This document shows, in pieces, positions 36,700 through 49,424 of a stretch of DNA of 64,000 nucleotides. Both the position numbers and the translations under genes were made by a program. Origin of the DNA: Nageia nagi (lineage: Eukaryota; Pinophyta); the NCBI GenBank assembly GCA_050084985.1, contig JBITNC010000001.1, positions 95,728,001 through 95,792,000 on the forward strand, written 5' to 3'. The notes under the pieces are model-generated. The model searched no databases. It had not been told where the DNA came from and worked only from the letters and a program-made list of their open reading frames with translations. Numbering within the stretch: position 1 is the first letter of the stretch; the number at the start of each line of letters is the position of its first letter.

Positions 36700-39400
36700 C
36701 TTTCACTCCCTCCTCCACCTCAACCCTTTAATCTCCAAATGGACCCTTATGTTATCAATCCTTGATGATTGATCAAAACTCGTGCAACCTAGCATTATCC
36801 TCTAGAGAGTCATCACTAAGCATGCTTCCTTCATGAGAACTATAAACACTTTATTTTAAATGTGTTTCAATATCTCATAATTTGGAGGACTAAAACATCA
36901 TGGATGGATATATATGATCTTCAATACTCCTATGACCTTTCTATTATGGCATATCATAGAGTTGATGGAAAAAATACATAGTCTAAAACAAGTTATCCAA
37001 CATAACTTGTTATTATAGAAATCTCAATTTCCACTACCTTTAGGAAGTTAAAGCTTTATATCTTATCTTATATAATACATGTAACTTTCTTTAGCTAGAT
37101 AAACACTTTTATGATGCTAATCATTCTCTTAGGAAAATAGGGGCTATAATTTTTATGACATCTCAATGACATGTCCATTTTGTTGTTTAGGGAGTGGATC
37201 CATCCAATTATGCTATATGAATTCTTATAGAAATTAGCAAGTAATCATTTGGTATAATCAATGTATATGCTTCTAATAATGTTTGTAATAGATGTAATAT
37301 ATGGCAATGATTTATTTTTATATCCCATATAGTGTGTATCCTATGTGGTGACCTTAATATGATTAAGAAGGGATTTGATACATTCTAACCTACATCTTCT
37401 GATTCTTTGGATTATAGGGTAGTGTGAGCTTGGTAATTAATGAAAATAAACTAGATTTATCATATCTTAGTTATTTGTTTTGACCTTATGATTTCCCTCA
37501 TCATTTATGTTTCACATTTTCTAACCTTTAAAATGATTATTTTACAGTTATGAAAAATCTTGATTAGGCTATATTGTCTAATCAATATTTCTTCCAATTT
37601 TCTCACCTTTCCAACTCTACATCCTTTATAGAAGCCTTCTTAGATACCATTGATTCTCATCATGCTCACATTGTTTTTGTCAAGCTTATCCTTCCTTGCT
37701 ATATCAATTTAAATTGTAATTTTATCTTAACACTTCTTTTCTCCATCATCCCATGATAGTTATTTATATTGTTTCCCTTACCCTATTGGGTATTTTGGAT
37801 GGATTGAATCATGGAATAATGTTATTCATTAAATAAATTATATCTTACAAAGTCTTAGGTGGAATATTGCTAGGATAAGATAAGATTTTGTAGGTAAGTT
37901 CTAGATTGATTCTAAGGAGCTAGCTACCACTCATGTTTAATATTTTGGGTACCATATAAGGCCAACTACCAAAATTTAAAAAACATTTATATAAATTCTT
38001 ATGAGCCACTTCTTTTTAAGATTAATGTTTTCACCTAGTGGCTTAGGATATCTACTACCTTCCTAAAGTTTTAGGGGATATGAGTCTCCTTGAAAATAAA
38101 TGTCAAGGCATATAAATTTATGTAAAATGGATTATTAGAGAATTAAAGGAGGATGAGGCTTGAAAAATCCTCATATCTTATTTCATATTTGTTTTCTCCA
38201 CCTTTGGTCATAAAGATTGAAAAGGTTTAAATTCCCCTTTACTATTAATAGCTCTAATTTACATCAAAATTTTGGGTCATTTATTTTCAAAAGTATTTTA
38301 CAAGCTTAAGAGGCCATTAAGATTTGGATAAGGAATAAAGTTGATGATTTTAGGAATTGGTTATCCATTATTTCCCTTAGTATTTAGCAATCCCCTATTT
38401 TAACCCTATAGGAAAATCCATTTTCATAGGTGTTATGGATTCATAAACAAAGGTTTTGCAAATGGGGGCCACTATGATCATTATTTTTTGTACATAAAAC
38501 ATAAGAATTAATTCCTTAATATAATTTTAAGAATAATTTCAAATTAAAAAGTTCAAACAAGAAATATTTGAAATCATAAATGAATACAAACTTGATTACA
38601 TACTACAAAAACTACGCATCTACTCTTAAAGATCCTAATGAATGAATTTGATATTGTATGTTGATACACCCATGCATAACTATATAGCCATACAAGGTTA
38701 CTCATGGCTATATCAACACTTTCCAATGGTGGAGAAGATTAACTAAATATAGGGTATTCCTTCTTATAGGTCTCTTTAGGCCTTCAAGTTTCAAACCATT
38801 TGGGTCTCTTACTTGGAGCCTAAGTAGTATTTTGTTAGTTGGAGTCTTCTTTATCAAGGGATATTTTTAGGCAATCACCTTAAGGAATTTTGTTTATCTA
38901 TCCATTTTTCCCATTTCAATAAGCCTATAAATATTCCATGCATCTTTTTTGGAGTTGTATTAAAGATCAAGATGCCTAAATATGTATTTTATTCATCTTC
39001 CAATCCTTTTTACCCAACATTTTTACTTGGTAATAAGTTATTTTGTGAGATAAAATAATTATTTCCTATTTTTTACTTGTAAGTTTGACATCTCTTTTGA
39101 ATCGGCATATTTTTCATAATGAAAAGTAAGAAATGAAACTATTTAAATTCCTACATGTTCTGATATTATTTTCTTTTGTATTTCTTTTTTATGTGCTTCT
39201 CTATATCTCTATTTAGGTTGATAAATTGTTATTGAAGCTTGATCATATATGAATATTTGTTGGCCACTAGGATATTCCCCTTTCACGGTGAGTCATTTCC
39301 CACTTAAGTAATCTTTTAGGTATAGATCTTCTTATTACCAAAATTGTCATCCAACTCTACATGGCTACTCTATATCCTCAACTTGCCCTCATTCATAACC
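36700..39400 (+). pseudogene. L1-type LINE ORF2 remnant (endonuclease and C-terminal part)
   Basis: Near 37250-37360 the plus strand reads IINVYASNNVCNRCNIWQ and CILCGDLNMIKKGFD, matching the NVYAPN and CGDFN motifs of APE-type L1 endonuclease. Near 38055-38180 it reads LPKVLGDMSLLENKCQG, then YVKWIIRELKEDEA and KILISYFI, the usual C-terminal block after the reverse transcriptase. The catalytic reverse transcriptase in between is not recognisable, and only about 0.6 kb separates the two blocks. A large internal deletion is therefore likely. Confidence 0.55.
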
Positions 39401-40550
39401 ATCACATGCGACATTATCTAGTGACTAGGATACATACTTTAAAGAATAAAACCTATAATTGGAAGTTGCAACTTCTAAGGACATAAGCTGCATGAGATTA
39501 GATGATGTTCTCCTATCATAACTATGATGTCGTATTCCCATTGAAACTAAGCATAGATGATGATGATTGGATCACCCCTTCCAACATGATTTAAATTTCA
39601 TTTCCTATAATACTCCTATAGTTTAAAACTCATGATTATTATTATTTTTTGTTAATTCCTAGCCTGGTATTAGGGTTAATTTGAATAAATTATATGGGGA
39701 TGTTCCTTATCCAACCATGATTTTTGTTGTAAAGTTATTATATATTTTTTAATATAATACCTTCCCATCAAAACAAGATTCACAAAAAGAAGTAATACCT
39801 ATAAATACTTCATTAAATTGGGTGGATTATTAAGTTTAAAAATAATTTTAAATTATGATCAAATAAGTATAAGAATGAATTTGTAATAATGGTCTAAGGG
39901 CATAACATTTGTAATATGATAACATGGTACAATAATTAGGAGGGCTTATTAGCTGTATTTGAGAAAAATATCAAGAGTTGTAGATCATAATACACTACAT
40001 GAAAGGGGTCAATATTGTATTACTTGTAGGAATATAATATAAATAGATAATGAATAAACAACTTATGACATACATATGTAGTAAGGTTTACTACCCATGA
40101 TATCATTATTTTGTAGGAATATAAGAAAGATATCATTGTAACATCATCATGAAAAATATATTGAAAGACTTACATACTTAGGAGGATTTTCCTTGATTTT
40201 TTTTTTATATTTATTACTTACTTAAGGAATATTATATGATATTTATTACTTTAAATGTTCATATTTAATAAGCATTTCTCTCTTGTTGATTATTCTATTA
40301 TTATTTGTTTAGTAAAGACCAAAAAATGTCCACTTGGTAAATTGAAGGAGTTTTTTTATATAATATGCCAAAATCTATTATTACAAATTTGCAATAGTTT
40401 GGAAAATATGTTATGATTATGTTTTGGGCAATAAACTACCATTATTTATATCAAATTACACTTCCTACATGTTATTTTATTTCCTAAAATAGGATAACTA
40501 TTTTTACACATTTCAAACTTATGGAGAAGCTTCCCCTTTTGAATAAGATT
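39401..40550. other. AT-rich DNA, no gene recognised
   Basis: Possibly the 3' end of the LINE or unrelated repeats. No motif seen. Confidence 0.4.
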
Positions 40551-40555
40551 GCTAC

Positions 40556-41047
40556 TGTAACGCTACCAGACGTGCCACCCTTAGAGCGTGGCTTGCCGAT
40601 GGTAACGCCCGGCACCGACATAGTCGACACGGTCCGAAGGCCTAGGTACCGGACTTATGGGAATCACCCCCGCCAGACGTATCCTCTCATGGCCCGTCCC
40701 GCACGGCTAGTCGGCTCCACCGTCTCTGTCAACTCCGTAGTTGCATACTGCTCGAGGCCTCGTGCCTCTAGAGCTGATTCGGCCCCTTGGAGCACCGGAT
40801 TGTCATAGTTACCAGAGTGCCTGGTGCTCACCGCCCAACCAACGACCTTCAAACGGGAATCACCCCTTAGGTCCCCCTGAGCTTTATTCACCCATCCAAG
40901 CCGCCCAGTCCAACCATAGGAACGGACTCACATCCATGTCTGCCATGATTCCTAAAGCACGGTCGTTGGGTCTGGAATGTATCCTCGCGGTCTAAGAGGT
41001 TGCGCTCTTGGATCCGCTCACACCCCGGGAGAGGCGGCCCTCTCACA
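40556..41047 (-). repeat. Gag-only element, 3' LTR
   Basis: Starts TGTAACGCTACC and ends GGCCCTCTCACA. It differs from the other LTR at only a few scattered positions. The open frames seen on both strands here recur in both LTRs and are not genes. Confidence 0.9.
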
Positions 41048-41062
41048 TTCTCCCCCACTTAG
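41048..41062 (-). other. Gag-only element polypurine tract
   Basis: Minus strand CTAAGTGGGGGAGAA directly precedes the LTR start TGTGAGAGGG. Confidence 0.85.
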
Positions 41063-41136
41063 AGATGTTGACGACCTCGTCAACAATGCACACCGAAGGG
41101 AAAAATGGTCCTCTGGTAACTCCACGTTCAGCGACA

Positions 41137-42275
41137 TCATCCATACCTCTCGGTCCTCCTTTCAGACCGCTCATGCCTCCTCCTTCTCTCCTCGTGATGT
41201 CGACTGCCACTATGACCTCGCCTCTGACTGCTTTCACTTGAATCTCCATCTCGTTCTCCCATATCTTGTTTTCCCTTAGGATGCTGACTGTCACTATGAT
41301 CTGTACTCTGACTGCTTTCACTCGAACCTCCATCTCCCTTTGCCCTATCCTTCTCTAGCTCAGACCCCTTATAATCACTTAACTTTTCTGCTACCTGAAT
41401 GGCTTCGACAAGTGTACCGATCTGCTGCCTGTTGAGCTCAACTTTGGCCCAAGGTTGAAGGCCCTTCATAAAGCAATGCAGCTTAACAGGTTCTGAAATG
41501 CCAAAGGCTACCAATGCACATGTTTGAAATGATCTGATGTACTCATTTATGGTACCAGTGTGTTGTAAGTTGTCCAACTTCTCCAAAACCTTCCTTTCTG
41601 CATTTGTTGGCTTGAACTGATCTCTCAATAGTTGCTGGAACTCCACCCAAGTCATGCAAGTCTCTTGTTTACCCAATACTGACTGAGTTCTCCACCACAG
41701 CTTAGCTCCTCCATCCAACAAACCCACTGCAATACTAATCTTTTTCTCATCCCCCACACGTGGGAGCTGCCCAAAGTAATGCTCGAGGTCCCAAATCCAT
41801 GTTTCCAACACGGTAGCATCTCTTTCTCCACTGTATGAAGTTGGCATTTTCACCTTTATCCGAGCCTCCACCCTATCCTGGCCTGCTGAGCCAGCTGCAA
41901 GCTGTGTCAAGAGGGTCATCTTTTCATTCATCTCATGAATGATTCACTTATACTCACCCACTTGAGTCTCTAGGTCAAAACACGATTGCCCAGATCTATG
42001 GTCTCGCTCTGCATGACCTCATGCTCCTCAGTACTGGCAGCATTTTCTGCCTGGAGCTGCACGATCAAGTCACCATCCGACACCCTCTCACCACGGGGTT
42101 TCTTTTTATTCTGAGCCTGTAGTTCCTTGAACTGTTCCAAATACTTATCCACCGTTATCTGACGTATGGCCCGATAAGGAGTTTCCTCCTCTTCATTTCG
42201 AGCATTCGGTTCCTGCGGTACTGTTCCCTGAGGCATCTCTTCCACCTCTATTTCTTCCACTGGCTACGCAGACAT
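41137..42275 (-). pseudogene. Ty3-type gag of the gag-only element, broken
   Basis: Two open parts. The N-terminal part (41970-42260, MEEIEVEEMPQGTVPQEPNA) is preceded by ATG-TCT-GCG-TAG, so the original start is followed by a stop. It ends at another TAG after LGNRVLT. The second part (41137-41931) carries the retrotransposon gag core: MPTSYSGERDATVLETWI, LLDGGAKLWWRTQSVL, WVEFQQLLRDQFKP and GTINEYIRSFQTCALVAFG. It ends in a serine- and arginine-rich tail with a repeated DGGSSESSQ/DGDSSESSQ module. No CCHC knuckle is seen. A frameshift lies between the parts at about 41932-41945. Gag normally packages the RNA, so the intact core may still be made as a truncated protein, but a functional product is doubtful. 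Confidence 0.85.
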
Positions 42276-42631
42276 CTTGAACAGCCCGACACGATCACTA
42301 ACTCAATCTGACACAGGTACACACACACGGACACACTTTACCAACTTTCACACTTCAAACCTACAACACGAGATATGTAGGTTAGAATACCACACAAGGC
42401 ACCACGAATTGCTAAGGCAAACAAGGTTGTGCATGAACAGTAACAGACACACAGCACGAAGCATGCACAAGCACATGGTAACAACACATCACATTCTCCC
42501 ACCCGACCCGACTTTCTATAGTTTTTCACAGACCGACAGGACACAACAAGGAACCATGTTTTGCCTTTCACATAGCAATTCTATTATGTTGTCGACATGG
42601 CATACGGGATCCCACTCCTTCCACAAGGAGT

Positions 42632-42738
42632 TTCTTGGTGCTGCCTCCTTCGGCGCATCGGCACCTTGGTAAGGTGCTGCCTCCTTCGGTGCATCGGCAC
42701 CCTTGGTAAGGTACTGCCTCCTTCGGCGCATCGGCACC
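42632..42738. repeat. Three tandem ~37-bp units in the 5' leader
   Basis: Each unit contains GGTGCTGCCTCCTTCGGCGC (one has GTACTG, one GGTGC) followed by ATCGGCACC. They lie between the primer-binding site and gag. Confidence 0.85.
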
Positions 42739-42896
42739 CCTGCACATGTAGCAATTAAGCATGCGTGCATACCCACATGCCTTAGTCAACCAAGGTTCAG
42801 GTGAGTAACCAAGTCCCCGTGACACCGTGCTTCACATGGGTCGAATCGGCACGATGCCCACGGTACATGGCACCTTCCTTGCCTGAACCCCTCAAG

Positions 42897-42908
42897 GCTC
42901 TGATACCA
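42897..42908 (-). other. Gag-only element primer-binding site (tRNA-iMet)
   Basis: GCTCTGATACCA on the plus strand, the reverse complement of TGGTATCAGAGC, two bases from the LTR. Confidence 0.9.
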
Positions 42909-42910
42909 CA

Positions 42911-43403
42911 TGTAACGCTACCAGACACGCCACCCCTTAAAGCGTGGCTTGCCAATGGTAACGCTCAGCATCGACATAGTTGACACGGTCCGAAGGCCTG
43001 GGTACCAGACTTATGGGAATCACCCCCGCCAGACGTATCCTCTCATGGCCCGTCCCGCACGGCTAGTCGGCTCCACCGTCTCCGTCAACTCCGTAGTTGC
43101 ATACTGCTCGAGGCCTCGTGCCTCTAGAGCTGATCCGGCCCCTTGGAGCACCGGATTGTCATAGTTACCAGAGTGCCTGGTGCTCACCGCCCAACCAACA
43201 ACCTTCAAACGGGAATCACCCCTTAGGTCCCCCTGAGCTTTATTCACCCATCCAAGCCGCCCAGTCCAACCATAGGAACGGACTCACATCCATGTCCGCC
43301 ATGATTCCTAAAGCACGGTCGTCGGGTCCGGAATGTATCCTCACGGTCTAAGAGGTTGCACTCTTGGATCCGCTCACACCCCGGGAGAGGCGGCCCTCTC
43401 ATA
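42911..43403 (-). repeat. Gag-only element, 5' LTR
   Basis: 493 bp, nearly identical to 40556-41047. Its outer end reads CTCATA instead of CTCACA, a single transition of the terminal dinucleotide. Confidence 0.9.
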
Positions 43404-43408
43404 GCTAC

Positions 43409-44977
43409 TAAACCCATAAAATTTGGGCTTATTATTCTGTTAGTAGTAAATATCAATATTGTATGATAATGAAGAACAATAGGTATCCTTTCAACTACAT
43501 GTGCATCGAGATGCTCCTACCTTTAGTTTCTTGCATCAAAATACATTCTATGATATTTCTCACTAAATTTTGAGAGTATTCTACTCCCAAATCTAGCCAT
43601 GGTTTTTTTCTTACCGTAAACAACTTGTTTGATTTTTTATTTTACCCTAACCTCTTCTTCACTTGGGTATCCAATATATTTTTTATCCTAGATAATATTT
43701 GTTTGATAGGCTTCAAGTTACCTAAATGTTATTCTTGTGAAATTGTATTTCTTTTACTACAATTTCTTTTAAATCTTATTGGAGATCTGACTCCATATCT
43801 TGATATGCCACTATTCATCCTATATTCAAATAGTTCTTTCTTAATTTTTCATTTATCCAAGCTTCATTTTCAAGATGGCCATTTTGTTTTATTTTCTCTA
43901 CATTATCCATTTGTTGTTCAATAATTCCATATCTAGTATTAAGTTCCCTTTTTATATCCTCACCTATGATTACCACTAGATTCTCCTTGTGTAAACCGAT
44001 CTATATTCCATATAGTTATTGATTCCTTTGATAAAACTATTTTGGATATTTCCCTCCTCCAATTTTATTGGCTTCTAATTCATCATTTGTTACTTGAGTC
44101 TTTATTATTTAAGAATTATATTTGCTACAATTTTCCTTGTTGGGCAAGATCATAAGTTATGACTATTATGTCTATAAGTCATACATAAGTAATTATTATT
44201 TTTATAAAGTAGTTCCTAGATCCATTCTCCTAATTCTAATTCTAGCATTATTATCTTTGGGAGTTTTACTCCAAATTTTATCATGACTCAAAACTTTGTA
44301 CTTACCATTCGAGTTCGAGCTTTTGTGACCTCCTCTATCTACATAAATATTTTGAATGATCATGTGATACCCTCAAATACCTTTTGGTGAAAAATTTGAA
44401 TGTAATATGTGATAGGGTAATCCAAAATGAAGCTAGCAAAATTTGAGGTTTAAGTTAATTGAGTCTTAGGTGCCATTTTTCTAGAAATAAACCTTTCTTA
44501 GAAAAATATTAAGGCAAGCTTAAAATAAAGTCCCTTCCTTTGCATTAACAAAATTGAACATGATGTAATAATTAGTTATGATAATGATATGCAAAATTCC
44601 TCTAATATGTCACCTTAATTATACCCATTTATGGATTATATCAATATTTGACCCATCTCCATGGAGTTTTACAATCAAACTAAAATTCCCCATTTTTTAT
44701 CGATTGACAAGCCCTCCTTAATCAAGAGGAATTAAATCAAGGTAATATTTGTTTAATAATGGTATTATCTTCTTTTTTATGTTGAACCCATATTTTGATA
44801 TCTTCTCCTTTAATATTCAATTCTTATGGTATTCAATACATGATATTCCTCACAACTTATCTACATGCATGCCTAAAAGATATCATTTGTGCATACATGT
44901 ATTATCATATAAAAATGTAACATAAAATAGAAAAGAAAATATGTAATAATATATGTAATCTAAAAATAAAATATGCA
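43409..44977. other. AT-rich DNA, no gene recognised
   Basis: The plus-strand frame at 43625-43924 (99 codons) is hydrophobic with no family signature. The rest is non-coding in appearance. Confidence 0.45.
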
Positions 44978-44982
44978 TTAAT

Positions 44983-45663
44983 TGATATGTAATCATCAGA
45001 TGCTTATGGCATACTCGGATCCTCACTTACAGATTCGAAATGAAAACTTCATAAAATATTATGTTAACCATCAAATACATATGCAAATTGAAATCAATGT
45101 AATACTATAGAATAACCAACAAATAAAAATTTGAATTATATGCATAATATCTTAACGTAATGATTTATACAATGTGGGCTAATCCAGAATGGAAAGGGAG
45201 CACTTCTTATAATCTATAGAGCATTACAATATGTACATTTATATGGAGAAAAACTATCAATCTAATAACAATACATCCCCCTACATACTTCTACAACACT
45301 CCTATAATAGAATACTACTACATAGAATAACAATCTACAAGATGACTCTTGGAATCCCTTGTAAATCTTCTTCAAAATCCTTTCAACCTCACAACAATGG
45401 AAAGAAAGGTCCAAAATAGTCTTGAATATGCCAAAAATTGATGATTATGTTTTTAGAATAGTCTAACTATCCAAATAACCATGTCCCTTCAACTTCCCTT
45501 GAAAATTGATCCAAACCTATGGAATGGACACCCTAAATATAAAATCAACATGATGGTAAGATCAGGTTATTGGATTTTAGGAATAAGTTGATCTCCAAGC
45601 TCAAAAACCTCTAGTACAATCCTTGCTCCTAAAAAGATAAACTTCTAGATCCTTTTTGGATCA
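44983..45663 (-). repeat. gypsy 2, 3' LTR
   Basis: About 681 bp, matching 55204-55914. The neighbouring minus-strand polypurine tract (45664-45680, TCCCTATTAGGAAGGTG) fixes its inner end. Confidence 0.85.
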
Positions 45664-45689
45664 CACCTTCCTAATAGGGAAGCATTTTG

Positions 45690-46170
45690 TCCCATAAATG
45701 CTCATTTTTATGAGAATACAAGGATACAACTCCTCAACTTTGGATTTCTCCATCCACTTGGCTCTATTAGGAATATTTCCTTTCAATTCAACCAATTATA
45801 TCTCAATCTCAAATTTCCTTGTAGTATGAACCTTCTTTTGTAATATGGAGTCCTCCTTGATTTCATCCATAGTATGAGAAGCTAATTCATCAAGAGATGG
45901 AAAAATCTAATTTGAACCTACTTCATATTTAGTCAACATGGATTGCTCATATAACTTTAAGTTCTTCACATTCACAACTAAATAGATATTCACATTATAT
46001 AGGTAGATTCAATCTAAATGCATTATCACTCACTTTCTCCACAATATCAAATGATTAATATCATATAGGTTTCAACTTCTTGGTTGATCCTTGCAACCTC
46101 TCATTATTGAGATATAACCAAACATGATATCCAACATGAAACTTGTGGTCAATAAGCCCCATGCTTTTCA
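45690..46170 (-). pseudogene. gypsy 2 integrase C-terminal region, decayed
   Basis: Aligns block by block with the 9331-9815 frame of gypsy 1 (the FHVGYHVWLYLN-like and VKNLKLYEQ-like stretches) but has lost the continuous frame. Confidence 0.65.
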
Positions 46171-46399
46171 TGCCTCAACTTGTATTTAGCTTGTCTTGCC
46201 TTGAGTTGCTCTTAGAATTTCAAATTAATTTACCTAATCTTTGCAATAAATGTTTCATCTTGATTTTCTTCCTTCACAACTAAATTTCCTTCATCCTTTT
46301 ATTATCCAAACATATAATCAAAAGGTGAGGGTAGTAAATAACCAAAATAGGTCTCAAATAAAGTTTTATTAATGGAGGAATGGATTTCCCTATTTTATG

Positions 46400-46939
46400 A
46401 GTGTTGAATATACTCAAGATTCTCATATCAATACTTAGGATACTTGCTACAATAACCTCTAAAGAGTTGAACTACTATCCTATTCACCACTTTAGTTTGT
46501 ACATCCATTTGAGGATAAAAATTAGCATTATATTAAGCCTTGTGTCCATCTTCTCCTAGAAACAAGTCCAAAATGTGCCCAAAAATATACTATCCCTATA
46601 AAAAACAATAGAAGTAAGTAATCCAAAATGAACCCAAACATGAGAAAAGAATAATTTTGTAGTTGCTTATCCTGTAATAGTCTTCTTACACAAGATTAAT
46701 ATACACATCTTGCTAAACCTTTCCACCATAAAAAATAAAGAATCATGCCCTTTCTTGGACATAGGAAAACCTCCTACAAAATCCATTGAGATACACTCCC
46801 AAGGATGATTTGGCACTGGAAAGGGTTGGTACAAATAAAATTTTCTATTACTAGGCTTTCTTATGTAACATAAAGAATACCCTCTAATGTACTTGGCAAT
46901 TTTCTCTTGCATTTTGGACCAATACATATACTTTTGCAA
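46400..46939 (-). pseudogene. gypsy 2 integrase, decayed
   Basis: Open frame 46667-46939 reads MYWSKMQEKIAKYIRGYSLC and YQPFPVPNHPWECISMDFVG then GFPMSKKGHDSLFFMVERFS. This spans the end of the zinc-binding domain and the first catalytic aspartate (MDFVGG) of the core. The rest of the core is in other frames. Confidence 0.8.
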
Positions 46940-47329
46940 ATTTTAAAATTTCATTCTAACCCTAAAATTACCAACTATCTTGTATGTATAAGCTTCTTTG
47001 ATCATTCCAACTATCTCCTCTTTAAGAAAAGATAATGCATTAAAATGATAAAGAAGTTCATCTTGCAAATAATAATCATCCACACCTTAATAATTTGGTC
47101 TAGATGAAGAAGCCAATCTTTTATACACCTATTTAAAATCAATATCATGCATATATACTTCTAAATATGCCTCAAAGTAAAAAGGAAAATAATCCATGAC
47201 TATCAAGAAATCCTTATTCACCTTTGTACATGATGTAGGGGCTCTGGAATCAAAACAATATGACACAAGCATTGTGATTGTTGTAGAAATGGGTGGTCTA
47301 GAAATCATATTTACAATCTTATTATGGTT

Positions 47330-47830
47330 TCCCTTCTTATAATTGATAATTAGGTGAAACTATTATAGAAAAATCATCCATCTAAAATGTCTAGTTTGTT
47401 ACAACTTTGATTAAGTTTGTAAATACTTTAATTATTGATGATCAATATGTATAATCATCTCCTTACCCATAAAGTAATATTTCCACTTCTTTACTACCTA
47501 AACCAATGCATACAACTCCTTTTCATATGTAGGGTAATTCAAAATTACTTTGCTAAACTTCTCAAAATGGTAGCAAATTACTTTTCCTCCTTGTAGTAAA
47601 AATGCCCCCATGGCATACTTGCTTGGATTAGTCTCAGTTTCAAAAGGCTTTTACAAATTATGGAGTGCCAACACAAGTGCATTAACAATATTTTATTTAA
47701 AAGCATCTAAATATGATTGTTTTTTCTTTCCCCATTGAAAAACTTACTTCTTACAAGTAACATCATATAAAGGTGAAGCAATATGGTAGAAATCAACAAT
47801 GAATTTTCTCAAATATTGAATGAAACCTAA
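47330..47830 (-). pseudogene. gypsy 2 RNase H region, decayed
   Basis: Corresponds in position and sequence blocks to 10990-11400 of gypsy 1, with several stops. Confidence 0.6.
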
Positions 47831-47907
47831 AATACCCTTACTTCATTCATATTATATGGTCTAGGCCAATATATTATAGCTCTAACCTTATCGAGATCAA
47901 TTTTAAG

Positions 47908-48530
47908 TTATCCATAACCAATAACATGGCCTAAAAACACCAAATATTGCTTACCAAACTCACATTTCTTTATCTTCAATAGAAACTTCTTCTTTTGCAA
48001 ATTTTGGAGCACTTGTGTAAGATGTACTAAATGTTCTTCCCAAGTAGAACTATATAAAAGAATATCATCCAAATAAACAATAACAAAATAATTAATAAAT
48101 GGATGAAGAACTTCATTCATTACCCTCATAAACATGGCTAGTGCATTGCACAAATCAAATGAAAATAATACACTCAAATAGGAATTATCATGAATTGAAG
48201 GTGGTATTCCAAATGCCCTACTCCTTAATCCTAACTTGGTGATATCCACTTCTTAGTTCTAGCTTAGTGAAGAAACTTAGCCCTTGTAACTAATCTAAAA
48301 GATCATTTATTCGAGGCAATGGATAACAATTATAGATGATGATTTTATGAAGTGCTCTATAATCAATACACATCCTCCAAGTTATATCTTTATTAGGAAA
48401 TAAGACCATAGGTGATCCACATGGATATGTACTAGGTATAATAAAATCTTGATCAACTAAATCCTTTATTTTCCTCTTAATCTCTTCTTGCTCCAAAACT
48501 GATTTCCCCTACAATCCTATGTTTGGAAAA
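47908..48530 (-). pseudogene. gypsy 2 reverse transcriptase, decayed
   Basis: Two open parts. 48290-48496 gives QDFIIPSTYPCGSPMVLFPN and WRMCIDYRALHKIIIYNCYP. 47908-48249 gives ALAMFMRVMNEVLHPFINYF, IVYLDDILLYSSTWEEHLVH and KKCEFGKQYLVFLGHVI. The catalytic YLDD is intact here, unlike in gypsy 1, but a broken stretch separates the parts. Confidence 0.85.
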
Positions 48531-48779
48531 GATGCATTAAGTAATAGTTGAATCTAATTTTGTGTCTCCCTCACAAGAGGTAGTCCCTTCAACATTGAAA
48601 GCAACTCAACAAACTCATAAATAAGTTTCTACATCTCATCCTCTCTGCTATACGATGCTGATACTTTGGATTCATAACTACACAACATGATGTCATGATC
48701 TTTATAGATTCAAATTTTTTGCCCTAATCATGAGTAGGATAAACTTTTTACTTGTATTAATTAGTCATTTAACCTAATT

Positions 48780-49102
48780 GATAGTGACTAAAGGTAATTT
48801 ATTTCTTTTATGAGCACTAACAAGATAATACATCCCATCCTTAACCAATTTTTACTTATTCAATCTTCTATAATAAAGAGCATTTTCATCCCAAAAATAG
48901 GGATTATCAAGAATAACACCACATATATCTAATGGAATAACATCAACCACAACTTCATCAATATACTTTGCACAAATAAAGTTTTTTAACTTACATTACT
49001 TAGTGACTTGCAACTTAGCATCATTATGCAACCAACCCAAGGGATATGGATGTGAATGATCATAGGTATTCAATATCAGACTATTCACCATAGATTCAGA
49101 AA
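48780..49102 (-). pseudogene. gypsy 2 protease region, downstream part
   Basis: Matches the 12346-12680 region of gypsy 1 in order. It is cut at the copia insertion point (49103-49107). The remaining part of the protease resumes at 53862. Confidence 0.65.
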
Positions 49103-49107
49103 TCAAA

Positions 49108-49365
49108 TGTTGGAAATAAAATATCTCCTTGAAGTTTGAGTTATTTTTTATCCCATCACCAATACCGCTTATATACCTATTCCAAAACCAATGCCTATGT
49201 TAGCATCCCCTCTCATGCTAGTGTCAACGCTATCATTTTTGTTATTTCATGTGTGACATTTCATTTCTTATTTTTTGATAAGTATTAGGGGTTAGACTTT
49301 TAATTTTTCATATTTTACACTATTCCTTAACTTCAAATTTGAATGTATATGATCACTTTAGCATT
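49108..49365 (+). repeat. Copia 1, truncated 5' LTR
   Basis: Its first ~255 bp match the start of the 3' LTR (ATATCTCCTTGAAGTTTGAG versus CTCTCCTTGAAGTTCAAG, through to GAATGTATATGATCA). After that the match stops, whereas the 3' LTR continues another ~170 bp. Confidence 0.75.
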
Positions 49366-49424
49366 GCATCACTCATAATCAACACTTAAGGAGAATATTT
49401 TTCCAAGAATTTTTAGTTGCAAGA

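Larger units (their letters stand above)
40556..43403 (-). mobile_element. GC-rich, gag-only LTR retrotransposon (non-autonomous)
   Basis: 2848 bp, flanked by a perfect 5-bp duplication GCTAC (40551-40555 and 43404-43408). LTRs of about 492 bp are nearly identical, so insertion is recent compared with its neighbours. A tRNA-iMet primer site adjoins the right (5') LTR and a polypurine tract adjoins the left (3') LTR. The interior has a leader with three short tandem repeats and a broken Ty3-type gag. There is no protease, reverse transcriptase or integrase: gag runs almost straight into the polypurine tract. Its GC content is strikingly higher than that of the flanks. It must have moved with enzymes supplied by a relative. 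Confidence 0.9.

Noticed and set aside
40521-41333. Open frames on both strands in the left end of the gag-only element (up to 100 codons)
   Set aside because: They lie in the LTR and polypurine-tract region, and the LTR ones recur with the same frames in the second LTR. GC-rich sequence keeps frames open by chance.
42277-42825. Frames of 77-131 codons over the leader of the gag-only element
   Set aside because: They overlap on both strands and partly translate the tandem repeats and leader. No protein motif.
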